Shown here in pieces: positions 1 to 11,869 of a DNA stretch of 64,000 nucleotides (position 1 is the stretch's first letter; the number at the start of each line of letters is the position of its first letter). Below the pieces are notes generated by a model that saw only the letters and a program-made list of their open reading frames with translations, was not told the DNA's origin and made no database searches. The stretch is from NCBI GenBank assembly GCA_036345935.2, contig JADWOT020000007.1:5379471-5443470 (forward strand), in the 5' to 3' direction. A program made the position numbers and the translations under genes. Origin of the DNA: Taenia hydatigena (taxonomy: Eukaryota > Platyhelminthes > Cestoda > Cyclophyllidea > Taeniidae).

Positions 1-2690
1 TGACATCGGTAATGAAATTGCGATCAAGACCTTCACTCTGCTTGCGTTCTACCCAGTCGCTTCCATAGCTGCACTCATTTTTAAGGTGCTATGAGTTGAC
101 ATTCTTGGTATGTGTGCATCTGTAGGATAGTGCAGAGCAAATGGAGTAAAATATTCAAATTTTAGCGCAAAATTCATCAGCAATGCGAATGCCCGACAAT
201 GTGCTAAATTCTTAGACTGACTGTGATCTCAAAGCGTTTTCTTCCTTCCAAGGTGGGACAGGAACACTGAAGTGCCTACGATATTGTATCCATGATTGTA
301 GGTCAGATCAGCCTCAAATTAAATCTGAAAAATAGCGGTCTTAGGCGCAAAGACGTCTTGGGAGGATTGTGCTACTCGTTTGCGTAGTAATAGGCTTGAT
401 AGGAAGTAGAGGTCAAGGTTGTGGGTCGAATTCGCATTGGAGAGTCAATTCAATGCACAAAATAGTACTCGGCTCCATCTTAGCATGTAATAGACTTTTG
501 CAAAGCATCATTGACAGGCATACTTTTGTTGCTACTGTTCAATTACCTCTTTAGAGGTTTGTTATTTGGCAAACAGTGTCAAGTTATCAATTCACGCGTT
601 GTAAAAATGCTGGCCAGAGGCGTCTTCCATGCACGGATTTGGTAATGCCGCACTGATGACGAGACAAATTCGCATATACGAGATCGATCGAACTCTACCG
701 ATAGATAAAGCTCCGGAGCTGCAACCACTGTTATGCTTTTTGGAGTTAGATACCGTTACAAATCCTAGCAGTTGGTCTGCTGGCTAGCCACCTTTACCGT
801 ACCTACAAATTCGTCATATTTTAGAGCCTCTGTGAAGAAGAATGCTCTTTGGTTTTCCTCTTTGAGCAAAATAGACACGCATTTTTGGTTGCAGATCTGC
901 CGATTCAGCAGAACGGAATTTTTCTTTTAATTATATATCCTGTTAGAACTTCTTATTATATTTGGACTTGACTTTTGGCATATTTTGCAAGTGGCATTGC
1001 TTTAGGGCTCGTCCAAGGATGTTGGAACTTCAAAGTTCTAGCCTTTTGAGGCTAGGGTGCTATACTAGCACAAATTTATCCAAGTGGAGGCAAAATATCA
1101 AGTCGGATATGCAAACCAACGTCAGGTGTGCCAACATGCAAGCTAGCTAGCTCAGAACTGTAGATGGAGAGAATGAAGCCGATTTCTTTAATGTTAGCAC
1201 ACGTTACTTCTTTGCAAAGCATGACTAATATTGGCAGTTCAAATGTCCAAAATGCAAGCACCAAAGAAACCGCGGGCACTTATTTGCTTTGCATAGAGAT
1301 CAGCATTTTAAGTTGATTTCCTACCAAACGTCTTTTTATTTGATTGCTGGCAGTCATTTGTTAATCACTCTGGATGGCCGAGCGGCACATCTATGACCTC
1401 AAATGCATTTCAATTAATACAAATTGGTGCCGACTGCCTAATGATAAGGCTCACTAATAAAGTTAGTAACATGCCCTTAGAGCAGATTTTGGTCCATATT
1501 CTAGGGTAGATTGTGGTTATTGATGGTGGTGTCCGTAAGCACAGATCGATGGCCGGAATGAGTGAACTTGGCCAGTAATGCCACGATTGAAGTCGCAATG
1601 CTGCATTATTAGTTTGACGCCTCTTTGCGCAGACATAATGTGCTTTTTATTTTAGTGAAGGGCGCGTTTTTACGAGCGTCTGTTGAACTGTGTAGGACTT
1701 CTGGATTATTTTCAATCCAATTATCTGTGCAGTAGTAGTAGTAGTAATAAAACGGATGCCTGCTAAAAAAATCATTGAACCACCTCTGCTCATTTTAAAC
1801 GCGCCATCGCAATGCTTGGCAAACAATAGAAAGTAGTATCGTTGGCTACTTATTTACAGCGATAGAAAACCGCAGCTCTGCATATAAAGCGCGCTATCGC
1901 TGAGCTTGAGAAGACCTCATCTGATGTGTTAATGCGATTTGCATGGTCTCAATACCAGACGAAGGCTTATGTTTCTAACCATGTAATGCTTAAGTGAAAG
2001 GCGGGAATAGAATTCGAATTTGTGCTAAAGAAGCTGTATCAACCCTTTCGCTTCAAGACTATGAATGCGTCAAAATTTTCCTACGGAAGAAGTTGCTGGG
2101 AAAAGGAGGTTAACGACGACAGTGCTACAGTTGTAATCTTGCTGGAAGCATTCTAAAGCTTGTATGCTTCAGAGCTTGTAACTAAGTAAATACCAAAAGA
2201 ACCACAGATAAGCACGTCAAATATTACTGTAGAGCAGTTGTCATTCGTACAGCAAAAAACAAAATTAATCAGATTTAATGCACACAATTTTGTTTAAAAA
2301 GAGATGTAAGTCCCGTGGTGGGTAAGCTGGAGTGGCTCTCCATCGGCCCGATTCAAATGATCAGTCAGTTCGACTTCACTTCGAAAAATGGCCACGGAAA
2401 TGTGCCATCTTCATTTAGCACGTCCTTCCTGTTATGTCTATTTTAACAAATTTGTCTGTCTTTTATTCTCCTTCCCTTTTAGTCTCTACTCTACTGCATC
2501 CAAACTGTGTCCGTATTTTTGCAAACCTGATGCTTAAAATTGCTTTTCGCTACTTAACAATCTGATGCATATCAATTTTTCTTTTGAATTAACGAATGCA
2601 TTTGCGATCTCTTTTGGCTAGAAAGTGGATTAAAGTAATTTTAGGAAATGGAGATATATAACGAAAAACTCTGGCGTAGCAGAGGGATGA
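1..2690. other. No recognisable gene
   Basis: AT-leaning DNA with only short frames on both strands. A five-unit AGT run lies near 1731-1748. I see no splice-bounded exon, RNA gene or mobile-element coding sequence. Undetected short exons remain possible. Confidence 0.4.
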
Positions 2691-2699
2691 AATAAAATT

Positions 2700-4463
2700 A
2701 GCCATTTAGACAGTGTCATGTGTGAACTTCGCGTTTGGTGAGCTTTCTGTTGCGCGTTGCAAAGGCCATACCAATTTATTGAATTAGTTGTATTTTTGTG
2801 GTTTACGAGTTTTAAGGAGCTTCATACAGCAGTGCACATGATACAGAACGGCATTTCTGCATGCGCAGATATTCAGACTCTATCCTATAAGAAGATGCAG
2901 TGCCAATATCAAAAGCCCTCAACTGCGTTGAAATGGGCGAATTATGTACTGCAGACGAATGCGAAGGAATTGGATGCCTGTGTATTCAAGAGAACACGAT
3001 TAATTCCCAGCGTATGTTATGTTAGTTGTAAGATCAACAACTTAATAAGAGCACTCACTTAGCATTGCTGTAGCTGCCTGCAATTTAGTCCAAAAATTTG
3101 CATTTTTTAGACATTAGTCACGTTAACGGGCATTAAACTTCCAATTGCGTTCATTAATATGGCATATCAAGAGCTCAGTCTGATTTTGATTACGGCTGCG
3201 AATCGTAAGTCATAAAACCCATCAAACTTGATTTGATGTTCTCTGGATAGAATTACATTTTGGAAGCCTAAAGCAAGCCACTTTAAGGCGAAATCGGCGT
3301 TGTCTAATCCGAGGGTGGCTTTCATTTGGTCTTCAACGAGAATTCAGCCTTAAAGTAGACCATTTTAAAGAAGCAAACATGTTCATCATAGCAAGCTCTT
3401 CGGTTTTTGGAATGTCTTTCCACAGCAGAACATAATAAGGGACGCTTAAAATTAGACCAAGTGTTATTTTATGCAAATCAAGCCTAAATTTCTTCCCATA
3501 TGCTTCCATGTTCATGGGAGGCGAGCTTTGTGCTGCTAAAGCGCCAATAACAAGTACCCTATGTACTCACAGCAGTCCGTGAGATTTTTAAGCTTTATAT
3601 GAGTTTATTTTACGCGATGGCTACAAGGCTTACATGATTTGTAACTTTTTACGCCCTCATTTCGATTGTGGTTGTTCTATAGATGCAGGAGATGCAGTAT
3701 CAAAGTTTGGAACAGAGCAAATGCGTCTCGATGTCTGCGACCAAAATGTCACCAGATTAAGCGGTCTGCAGGAAGAGACAGAGACAACCGCGTCTTAACA
3801 GAAAGTCAAGCATTTGAAGTAACAGACTATTAAAGACTGTAAGCAAACAACCTTGTGTGCATCAAAACTGCAATCAGTAATTATTGCTGCTACCTGAAAA
3901 TGCACTTAACCTCATGCGTAGTAGATGAATGATGCGACAAAAGACAAAACAACTGACCATGCTGAGAGAATACCGCAAATTTAGCTAATAGGAAGGCACT
4001 CTCATTAGCACAAGAAAACTGATTCTGTTCCAAATCCACCCAGCACATAAATAAAATGCACAAAATTTTCATGCATCTCATTTTAACACTTTACAGAATG
4101 CCGTCATAGACCAGGTCGTCATAAATATTTTTAAGCGTGGTAAGTTCTACTCCATATGACATGGAGACAAGCCCAGCGAATTGTCTCCGCATAATTGATC
4201 ATAAATTTATTCTGTCGCCTGTTGCACCAAATGCGCCATCTACGAGGAAACTTGGAGAAGGGGGGAAAGCGAAAGCCGCCCAAGGCTTGGAACGTCTTCT
4301 GCATGCAGTCCACATTTGGAAAAGGATGTATCAGTTCCCACATCATGCCAGTCACAGCAAGTGTTTGCTCAGGCCTAATAATATCACCTAGAGCAATTAG
4401 GTGTCCACAATTCCGACTTCCTATATCCGAGTAATCAAGGTATAGAATGACGCAGTCATAATC
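2700..4463 (+). repeat. Left arm of a large diverged inverted duplication
   Basis: This segment matches, in reverse complement and in the same order, the segment at about 7002-8810. Matching checkpoints are 2845-2940 with 8590-8690, 3225-3330 with 8270-8375, 3830-3970 with 7560-7680, and 4085-4463 with 7002-7378. The sums of paired coordinates stay within about 11460-11600, as expected for one inverted duplication with small indels. Similarity looks roughly 60-70% in most of the arm by eye but about 92% in the last 375 bases. The inner end is abrupt, at the bases complementary to TTATGAC. The outer end near 2700 is fuzzy. Confidence 0.85.
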
Positions 4464-4946
4464 GCTCAGCCGCATCCTCTGACCTTCTTCTGAATCCCTT
4501 TCACACCATTCACATGTGTTCACTAAAGTGCTACCTGTTGCCCTCAAATATTGATTCCACTGACTTGAGAAGTACGGGATATCCGATGACACGTCCAGCC
4601 AGAGACGAGTCGGGGGAGAATTATGTAATACTTGCAAATCGCATTTGTATCGTCTCACTACATACGGTGGTTTTCTTGTACAGCGACATGGCGTGGTGAT
4701 CGCACAGGTAATGGGAGCTTGTGAATCAGCAGAAAACTCTTCCGACGCAAGTTCACGAAAGAATTCCTCTACTTTGTTGTAATAACCGATCGCTTCAGGC
4801 AAAATATAGGGACTGGTTCGGAAGATTTCATCAAAAAGCATGAAACAGAGCTCCTCATCCAACCATTTCATGTAATTTACACTGTCGTTGCTACCAGGAA
4901 CTTGGGCCGGAGGGTCTTGATTCGGTGGTGGATTAGCTGGTCCCTC
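4131..4946 (-). CDS. C-terminal exon of an unrecognised protein-coding gene
   Basis: This is the longest open frame in the window. It reads 271 codons from a convincing splice acceptor, a pyrimidine-rich tract ending TTTTTAG at 4947-4948, to a TAA at 4131. The first ATG inside the frame is at 4871; the 25 codons before it are also open (EGPANPPPNQDPPAQ...), so I take the acceptor as the exon start rather than that ATG. The residues include a proline-rich start, an acidic helical stretch (KWLDEELCFMLFDEIF), clustered cysteines (CRCTRKPPYVVRRYKC and CEWCERD) and a basic, aromatic C-terminus (FPRRWRIWCNRRQ). I recognise no family. Upstream exons should lie at higher coordinates on this strand but were not found. 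The last 100 codons are duplicated at 7002-7334. Being a real exon is likely; its function is unknown. Confidence 0.65.
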   Translation of the reverse strand, partial: EGPANPPPNQDPPAQVPGSNDSVNYMKWLDEELCFMLFDEIFRTSPYILPEAIGYYNKVEEFFRELASEEFSADSQAPITCAITTPCRCTRKPPYVVRRYKCDLQVLHNSPPTRLWLDVSSDIPYFSSQWNQYLRATGSTLVNTCEWCERDSEEGQRMRLSDYDCVILYLDYSDIGSRNCGHLIALGDIIRPEQTLAVTGMMWELIHPFPNVDCMQKTFQALGGFRFPPFSKFPRRWRIWCNRRQNKFMINYAETIRWACLHVIWSRTYHA

Positions 4947-7001
4947 CTAAAAAGTGCAGTCAAAGGTGTCTTTCAGTGACATTCGCAAAGAATATGCGTG
5001 TCAAAGAAACGATAAATTCTCACAGCGGATGCAGAATAAATCGAACCTACCCGAGACATTACGACGCAAAATCTGGCGTAAACCACCCTAATGAGCTCTA
5101 CTCAGGCGACACGAGGTCACCAGCCAGTCCTAATCACTTCTCTTACCCAGCCAACCGGCAAAGTCTATTAACAAACTAAGATTCTCAAGTGCTATTCAGG
5201 CGTGTTTGAAGGGATGCGTGAAGTTCCTAGCAGCCAGCTCTGCAGACGAACTTACACGTTTATGTATTTCGTTGGCATTATCGTGTTTTTATGGTATCTC
5301 TAATGATACTATTAACAGTTTCTCTAGTGTCATAATTAAAGCGCGGCCAAATTTAAATACCGATGCACCCTGTGATACGTGCCTTGGTAAAATCGGTATA
5401 AAGATGGGTCATTAATGCAAAATGGATGACATAGGAGACTCTAATCATGGACAGGTGCGCATAACATCAAAACGGTGGCCAAACCAACACAGATTTTGAG
5501 GTTCGCGCTCCTTTTAACAGCTCTGGTAAACAGATGATCCTACACGCGCCTTGCCGTCACTGACCTTGTCTAACCTATACTGACAAGGGCCATTTTAGGG
5601 AAGTCGGCTCTGTGCTGATCCAACGTTGCGCCCATGGTAAAATCGTCATTTTTCAAAAGGTCTCAAAAGTATGATGAATAGTCTTTAAGGCGGCACTGAA
5701 GAGGATAACGGCGCTTTTACGATCTAGACGACTTGAACATGCCTTGAAAGGGGATAGACTAATTGTTAATGCCGGTTTGCCAGCAAAGTCTGATTATTTT
5801 CCAACTGTATGGAGATGGAGGCGAAGCATCAGCTCAACTGTTTGGGTCATCACCCACTATGAGTCGCTGACCCCTGAATTATGAGTGCATGACAAAATTA
5901 TTGGCATGTAATTTAAGATTAAGTAGGCTTGATTAAAAATCGGGAAGCCATATTCTCGCTATCCATGTATGCAAAAGCTTGACGGGCAGATGAAATCGAC
6001 TAGCCTTAGAATACATAGGGTGGATAGAATAGGGTGATGAGTAAGCGCAATTATTGCGGTTGACGCGCATGCTCAACGACTCCTGATATTCATTTAATCA
6101 CACCATTAGTCAGGAAGTTTACTTTCCCTCCTGAAGAGACACTTGAAACTTTAAAGACTATTCAATGGCAAGTGTGATGTCAAACTGCTTCTTCAAATGG
6201 TATTGCGAGAGGCTTAGTGCACTATCCTGACATAACCGATTTTAGAGGGCTGTAAGGCTTTTAACATCAAATCTGATAGCTATAGGATGAAAACAGAGAG
6301 TAAGCAATAACCCTCTATAGAGTGTGCCAATTTCTACGTGCAGTTCAAACTATGTCTGCTTTTAGCCACACCACTTGGTAAAGCAGATGTCTGCCGCTAT
6401 TTATCAACTAAAAGCGTATTTAGGTGTGATGGACCCTCAATTCTTGAATGCAAAGAAACAGAATCCATGCTGCTATTTAATTGCATGGCAATTGTGCCGT
6501 GATTCAGTCATTAGGCCTTCCATGCAATTTAAGCCACGTTTAAAACTTGCTAAGATTATTTATTACAGAAGACGAATTCCTACCCGATTTCCTAGTAATT
6601 AGGCAAAATATTCGAACAAAGAAATGACGGTCAGCCTGTCAATATGCGGCATAAAGTGCGTACACAATCCACAAACGAATATAGCCCAGTGCCTAACTCC
6701 ACAGTATAGACAAGCTTATGTGTTCCTGTTCGCATTTTTAAGCATGCTTTGTTATTACTCCGCCTTAAATACCCGCTAAGTTTATTCGTGGCGATTAACC
6801 ATCTAACACTTGTCTACAGTTGTGCCTCGATCTCGAAACGACTGATGCAATGCACGGGTGAATGCACTCTAAACCACTATAAAAATTGCGTATGACGAGT
6901 GGTGTTGCCTTGATCGGTCAGTATGTGAACGAAGACGGCATGAGTTTAAGTGAATAACATTGAGAACTTACAAAACTTCAGATGGTAAATGTGTTTTATT
7001 A
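4947..7001. other. Spacer between the inverted arms
   Basis: The sequence between the duplicated arms. It should contain an intron of the minus-strand gene ending at 4131, next to the acceptor at 4947-4948. Frames of 60-75 codons occur at 4976, 5206 and 6375 but lack splice or family support. No RNA gene or repeat was recognised. Confidence 0.4.
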
Positions 7002-7378
7002 GTTATGACTGCGTCACTATGGACCTTGATTCCTCGGATTTCGGGGAGTCGGAATTGTGGACACCTAATTGCCCTAGATGATGTTACTACGCCTGAGCAA
7101 GCACTTGCTGTGACTGGCATGATGTGGGAAATGATACATCCTTTTCCAAATGTGGACTGTATGCAGAAGACATTCCAAGCCATGGGTGGCTTTCACTTTC
7201 GCCCTTTCTCCAAGTTTCCTCGTAGATGGTGCATTTGGTGTAACAGGCGACAGAACAAATTTATGATCAATTATGCAGAGATAATTCGCTGGGCTTGTCT
7301 CCATGTCATATGGAGTAGAACTTACCAAGCTTAAAAATATTTATGATGACCTGATCTATGACGACATTCTGCGAACTG
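7002..7378 (+). pseudogene. Truncated, frameshifted copy of the 4131-4946 exon
   Basis: About 92% identical at DNA level, by eye, to the reverse complement of 4085-4463. The copy begins inside the exon, at the codons for YDCV, so it lacks the first two thirds. It reads in the parental frame through YDCVTMDLDSSDFG. An extra G in the run near 7043-7047 then shifts the frame, after which the parental frame (SRNCGHLIALDD...) runs to a stop at 7332-7334. Differences include TTPEQA for IRPEQT, AMGGFHFRPF for ALGGFRFPPF and RRWCIW for RRWRIW. The 3' flank to about 7378 is also shared, so this is a DNA-level duplication rather than an obvious retrocopy. A 124-codon open frame (6960-7334) spans the region and could in principle be translated with a different N-terminus. 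Confidence 0.75.
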
Positions 7379-8810
7379 TTGAATAGCTTCCATAGTAGAT
7401 ATTAAAAAGCAATACACTAAAAGTTTATGCAATTTATTCATGCAACAAGTGATTTCAAAACAGAACCACAGGTGCCTTATGCTTGTCAAGCGATGAGTAA
7501 CATATGGGGTTCATATCTTTCTGTTTATGAAGGATGTCTTCTCCAAGGCCAAATTTGAGCCATTCACCTAGCATGGTCAGTTATTCCTTCTTTTCATCGC
7601 ATAAATCATTCCCCGCGTATAAGTACAAAAGTCTTTTAGGCAGTAATAATAACTTTTAATTGCAATTCTAACGCACACATGGTTGCTCGCTTATGCCATG
7701 TGCCAAATAGTCCATGATACTAAATGCTTGACTTTACTCCAAGACATGGTCGACTCTTTTCCTACGGACCGCTAAATCTGCTGACATTTTGTTCGCAGTC
7801 ATGGAGACACAGCTCCTCTGTTCCCAACTTCGCTACTACACTCTCTACATGTATGAAACAAATATAATCGCATTGCGGTCGCACACTCTTATTAGTCACA
7901 ACGGTGCCCTCGTGTATCGCTCTGTGGCCATCGCGCAAAACGAACTTGATTCAAGATTAAACATCGCACGGGCCTCTGTGGGTGCGCAGAGTACTTGATA
8001 CTTGTGCTTAAGCAACACATTTTCCTTTGAAATAAAAAAATATGACATTGACAAATCCATGTGATTTCTCGTTATATCTTTTCTCCTCCTATGCTATTAG
8101 GCGTATATCGGAAGGGAACTGAGCTTGGTTTCGCATAAATTGACATCAAACTATAGGTGTTCTTTCGAATGTTTTAATGTAGAATGACGTCTTGAAATTG
8201 AAGAACCTGTTATTGTGGGGTTATTTACTGTTTGATAACGTTCGGATTTAATCCGAATTTTCCAAAGAAGACCAAATAAAGGCGATTTTGAGATGAGGCA
8301 ACATCGGTTTCGCCTTGAAGCGGTCTACTTTACACTCTCCAAACGTTAGTCGATTAAGAGGACATCAGCTCAAGTTTGATGAGCTTTGCGACTTGCCCGT
8401 TGGAGTGGCAAATATAAAACAATGCAAATTTCTAGGCTGGATTGCAGACAATTAAAGCAATGTTAAACAGGTGCTTTTACTAAGTTGCTGGTCCGCCAGC
8501 TAACAAACCTACATTGGGGATTAATCTCATTCTCCTGAATGCGTAGGCATTCAACCTACTTGCTAACGCCTGTAGGACATGATTTGCATATTATTGCGCA
8601 GTTGAGGACTTTAGATGTTGGCGCTGCATCTTTTTATGAGACACAGCATGAATATTTGAGCACGCAAAAGTGCCGTTCATTTTATTTGTGCTGTTGCATA
8701 AAGACTTTGATGCTGTGTAAGATGCTTTCACTGGAGTTGATTGGGTCGCTGCATCATGATCCGATCGCAAGGGTAAATTATTTATCAGGACACAGGACAC
8801 TGTTGAAAGT
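7002..8810 (-). repeat. Right arm of the large inverted duplication
   Basis: Partner of 2700-4463 in reverse complement. The inner boundary at 7002 is sharp; the outer boundary near 8800 is gradual. The piece at 8590-8690 carries the counterpart of the 2845-2940 stretch, where both arms translate to related peptides (ACSNIHAVSHKKMQRQ and ACADIQTLSYKKMQCQ). I could not tell whether this translation is meaningful. No terminal repeats or target-site duplications were seen. Confidence 0.85.
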
Positions 8811-8819
8811 GTAGCGTTT

Positions 8820-9590
8820 AACATAAGAATTTTTGACAACGCACTTTCTTTAAAACAGATAACTGCTTCATCGCAGCCGGCTCGTCTTGCGATGGTGAGA
8901 TTTTCTTACTTTACCGCATATTTCTCGCTGGTCCGGTAAAAGTTACTCCCAACCCAACATCGTGTTCATTTACAATTTGCTACCAACACATGATAGTCAA
9001 CATTTTACTTTGTGGCCAACTCTTTTGCCTGTGTTAGGAATAAAATTAGAGGATTTATTTGCATTGTGTGTTCGATCATTATTTGGAAATGCCAAAGCTT
9101 TTCGACGCGCTTAGTTATCAAATTGCATAATCACTTTGTCTTTCGCTTATATGCTTCTTGGTTGCTTACGATTTTCCTAGGTAAGTAGGTGCTGTTCATG
9201 TGCAAGCATATATTTTGGGTGACAAGTGAGCAGTCAAAATCAAATTCACGACCCTGCGAACCTCTTGAACACGCTGCAGTAACAGGATCGAAAAGCCATC
9301 AAACATTTTATTTGGAGTTGGAAGAAGTGCGACAGAGGCGAGAGGAAACGTGATGCAAACTTAAAACGCCTCTCTGCCAACCCATCTGCTTTGAAGGTTA
9401 GTTGGTCAGTGGATCAATGCAATCGGCAAGACCACCTGCTGTGGATTCATTACGTGGTAATAAAGATTATGCTACGAACACTGTATTCATATGCAGCCCA
9501 CGTCACCTTTTAGCTTAATGTCGATCAGCTAACTTGGATGGTATGTTTATCAATGAACTTCACCTTGACTGAGATTGCTTCTCTGCATAT
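8820..9590. other. No recognisable gene
   Basis: AT-rich sequence between the inverted duplication and the 9.6 kb repeat. Only short frames occur, and none is bounded by good splice sites. Confidence 0.4.
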
Positions 9591-9599
9591 CACTCCACT

Positions 9600-10750
9600 T
9601 CTTTGGAAATGGAACACGTTCCAGTCCGAGACCTCTTGGCTGAGCTGATGGCTGAGCTAAACCCTAAATGATGCCACTGAAAACGGAGATAAATGCACAC
9701 TCGACGCAGCATTCTAGTTCCGTTCTTGCTTCGGTAAAATTGTTAGTGGCTAGCTAAATGCCGTACAGTGCAGCAATTTCCGCGTGCATAACGTCGTAGA
9801 CAGGGAGCGCAATCCATCGGTGCAAGTTAAGAGTGCAGATGTATGGAGGAAGGAACCTAACAAATCGTAAGTGTGCACAATGATGCATACACCTGTCAAC
9901 ACTGCGTTACATTATGTATTTTGAATCTATCTGTGTAGTTTAATTTAACATGCCTCTTCGGCATTAAGTATGGGCTTTTATATATGCGGCATGTATTTTC
10001 AATGGGATTAAAATCACACTTGGATAACTTATGGATAACTTTACCTTTGTTAGAGTCGCTTTTGCCTGTTTCCTGTGTGGCACACTTGCTTGTGCAGATC
10101 TTGGGTAAGCGTTTGTGTCACTACTTGTGCCCATTAAATATTGGCAAGTCTAGTGTTTGTGCTCATTAGCCTCTAATCACGCCCTCAGCTAAATTTTCTC
10201 AATTTCGCAACTGCCTATGCTACCTGTTTCGCTTCTTGCGGAAGTGCATATATGCATTAAATTTCTAATGAATACGAGTGGAAGAAGTCGTCACAGTGCT
10301 TACTTTAACGTTCTGCCGCTACTGTTAGCCGATGAAGCATACTGGACATTAATAACTTCGATGCATTAATCGGCGTCTTATTCCGTGTAATTGCCCGCAG
10401 TAAAACGTAACTCCTACATCCAAGTAATACTTAATTTTGGATCATACCGGTGGATGATGCATCATGCATTAGTGAATCAATTAAACATATTCCAGCAAAT
10501 AAATTCTCGTTGTCTTCCAAATTTGAACAAACCTTCTTTTTCCAGAATCTGTGTGTAATTTTATACTCATTCGAATTTTATGAAGTCACAGCCCAAATAC
10601 TCGGTTCATTTGGCGGTTTTTGTTTTGCTTATGGTGGTTAGAACATTTAGGACGTAAAGAGTACTACATTGTTTGCATTCAAAACTAATTTGAAATCTTA
10701 TCGGAGCCGTCGAACCAGATATAGTCTATCTTCATAAGACGCCTCTTGAA
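9600..10750 (+). repeat. Dispersed repeat A, copy 1 (partner at 47590-48720)
   Basis: Same-orientation similarity to 47590-48720 over about 1.1 kb. Shared landmarks include GGTAAAATTGTTAG (near 9735 and 47700), a stretch around CCTCTAATCA (10170 and 48120), TCCAGCAAATAAA (10490 and 48440) and a TTCATTTGGC segment (10605 and 48585). Identity is roughly 65-70% by eye with many indels. Neither copy keeps a long shared frame, and no terminal repeats were seen. It may be an old non-autonomous element or a segmental duplication. Confidence 0.75.
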
Positions 10751-10899
10751 ACGATTGCTTGAACGAATCCTTGCCTCCCATCACGACGGCTACCAGCAGC
10801 ACATATATTTTTTCCGTATGCGCAGCGAAACATGTCTCATTGGCTGGAGGAGGCAAAGGAGCTGCTGAGATAGAGGAAATGTAATACGAATCTATGGGA

Positions 10900-11860
10900 A
10901 TGAGAGGCGAGACGTTTGTGAATGAGAAAGGAGGATTAGAATTGGACACCCTAGGAAGATCTGCATAGGGCCGTGGTGCAGCACTCACTCATCTAGCCGT
11001 TTGGCTGGGCTAAAGATGAAGAGGTCAACTTGGTAGAGGGGATTTAAATTCCCTTTTTAAATGTCACACTCAATAAGGCTAAACACAGCTTTCCTTTCCT
11101 TTTTGATTTGCACTGGATATCAGATGCGATATTGTCAAAATGACGCACGCAAATTTAGCAAAAGAGAAGAAAATGAAAATGGCATAAGGAATGGAAGAGG
11201 GATTGGTAGCAAAACCTACTCCAAATTTCTACCATATTTGCCTGCTGTAATCCTTTGATTTCCTGAGAATAGCGAGTTGGGAGATTGGGAATGACAAGCC
11301 GATGGAGGCGACGGAAGCAGCGGATAAATGGAGACTGAAGGCAGGGAGAAACCGAAGCGGAAGGGAGGCACTGACAAAGTAATACGCAGCGAAGCATGTC
11401 TGGAGGTCGGCTGTATGCTTGACCTCTTTGAGCCTGACACGTGTAAATCGATTAGTTGCACGTGCCGCGTGGTGGCTCTCAATGTCGACTAACGCGGGCT
11501 TTAGACACCATTCTTTGTTGATGGTTTTGCAAGAGCAGACATCACTCGCCTTTGCTTTCCACCTTAGGCGATTTTCTTGCATCACCGTGCATGTAAAGGA
11601 AAAGATACCGATGTTCCTTGATATTCCTTTCTGATGCTGACCTTTGAGCCGGTCACCGTTTGGGCATTCAGGTACCTGTCTACCCCACCGCGAGATGCCT
11701 ACTTTAATCAAAATAGGGTGAAACAGCGACGGGCAGAGAAATTAGGCCAAGAGAAGCGGATAAACGAATAATGACGGCTGGATGTGGATTGATTGAAGAG
11801 GCAACACCTTTAGTTCAATCTAGCTTTCACGCGGCCTTTTGGCTGGTGTGCTCTTCAAGG
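10900..11860 (+). repeat. Dispersed repeat B, copy 1 (partner at 54320-55260)
   Basis: Same-orientation similarity over about 0.95 kb. Landmarks are GATTTGCACTGG against GATTCGCATTGG (11105 and 54567), ACGCACGCAAAT against ATGCACGCAAAT, CGATTAGTTGCACGTG against TGATTAGTCGTGCGTG (11450 and 54900), and GAAATTAGGCCAAG in both (11738 and 55130). A 160-codon minus-strand frame in this copy (11229-11711) is not preserved in the partner, so I treat it as non-coding. Confidence 0.7.
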
Positions 11861-11869
11861 TTAGCAGGA

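Noticed and set aside
11229..11711. 160-codon minus-strand open frame
   Set aside because: It lies within repeat B, and the partner copy at 54.3-55.3 kb does not keep the frame; no domain is visible.
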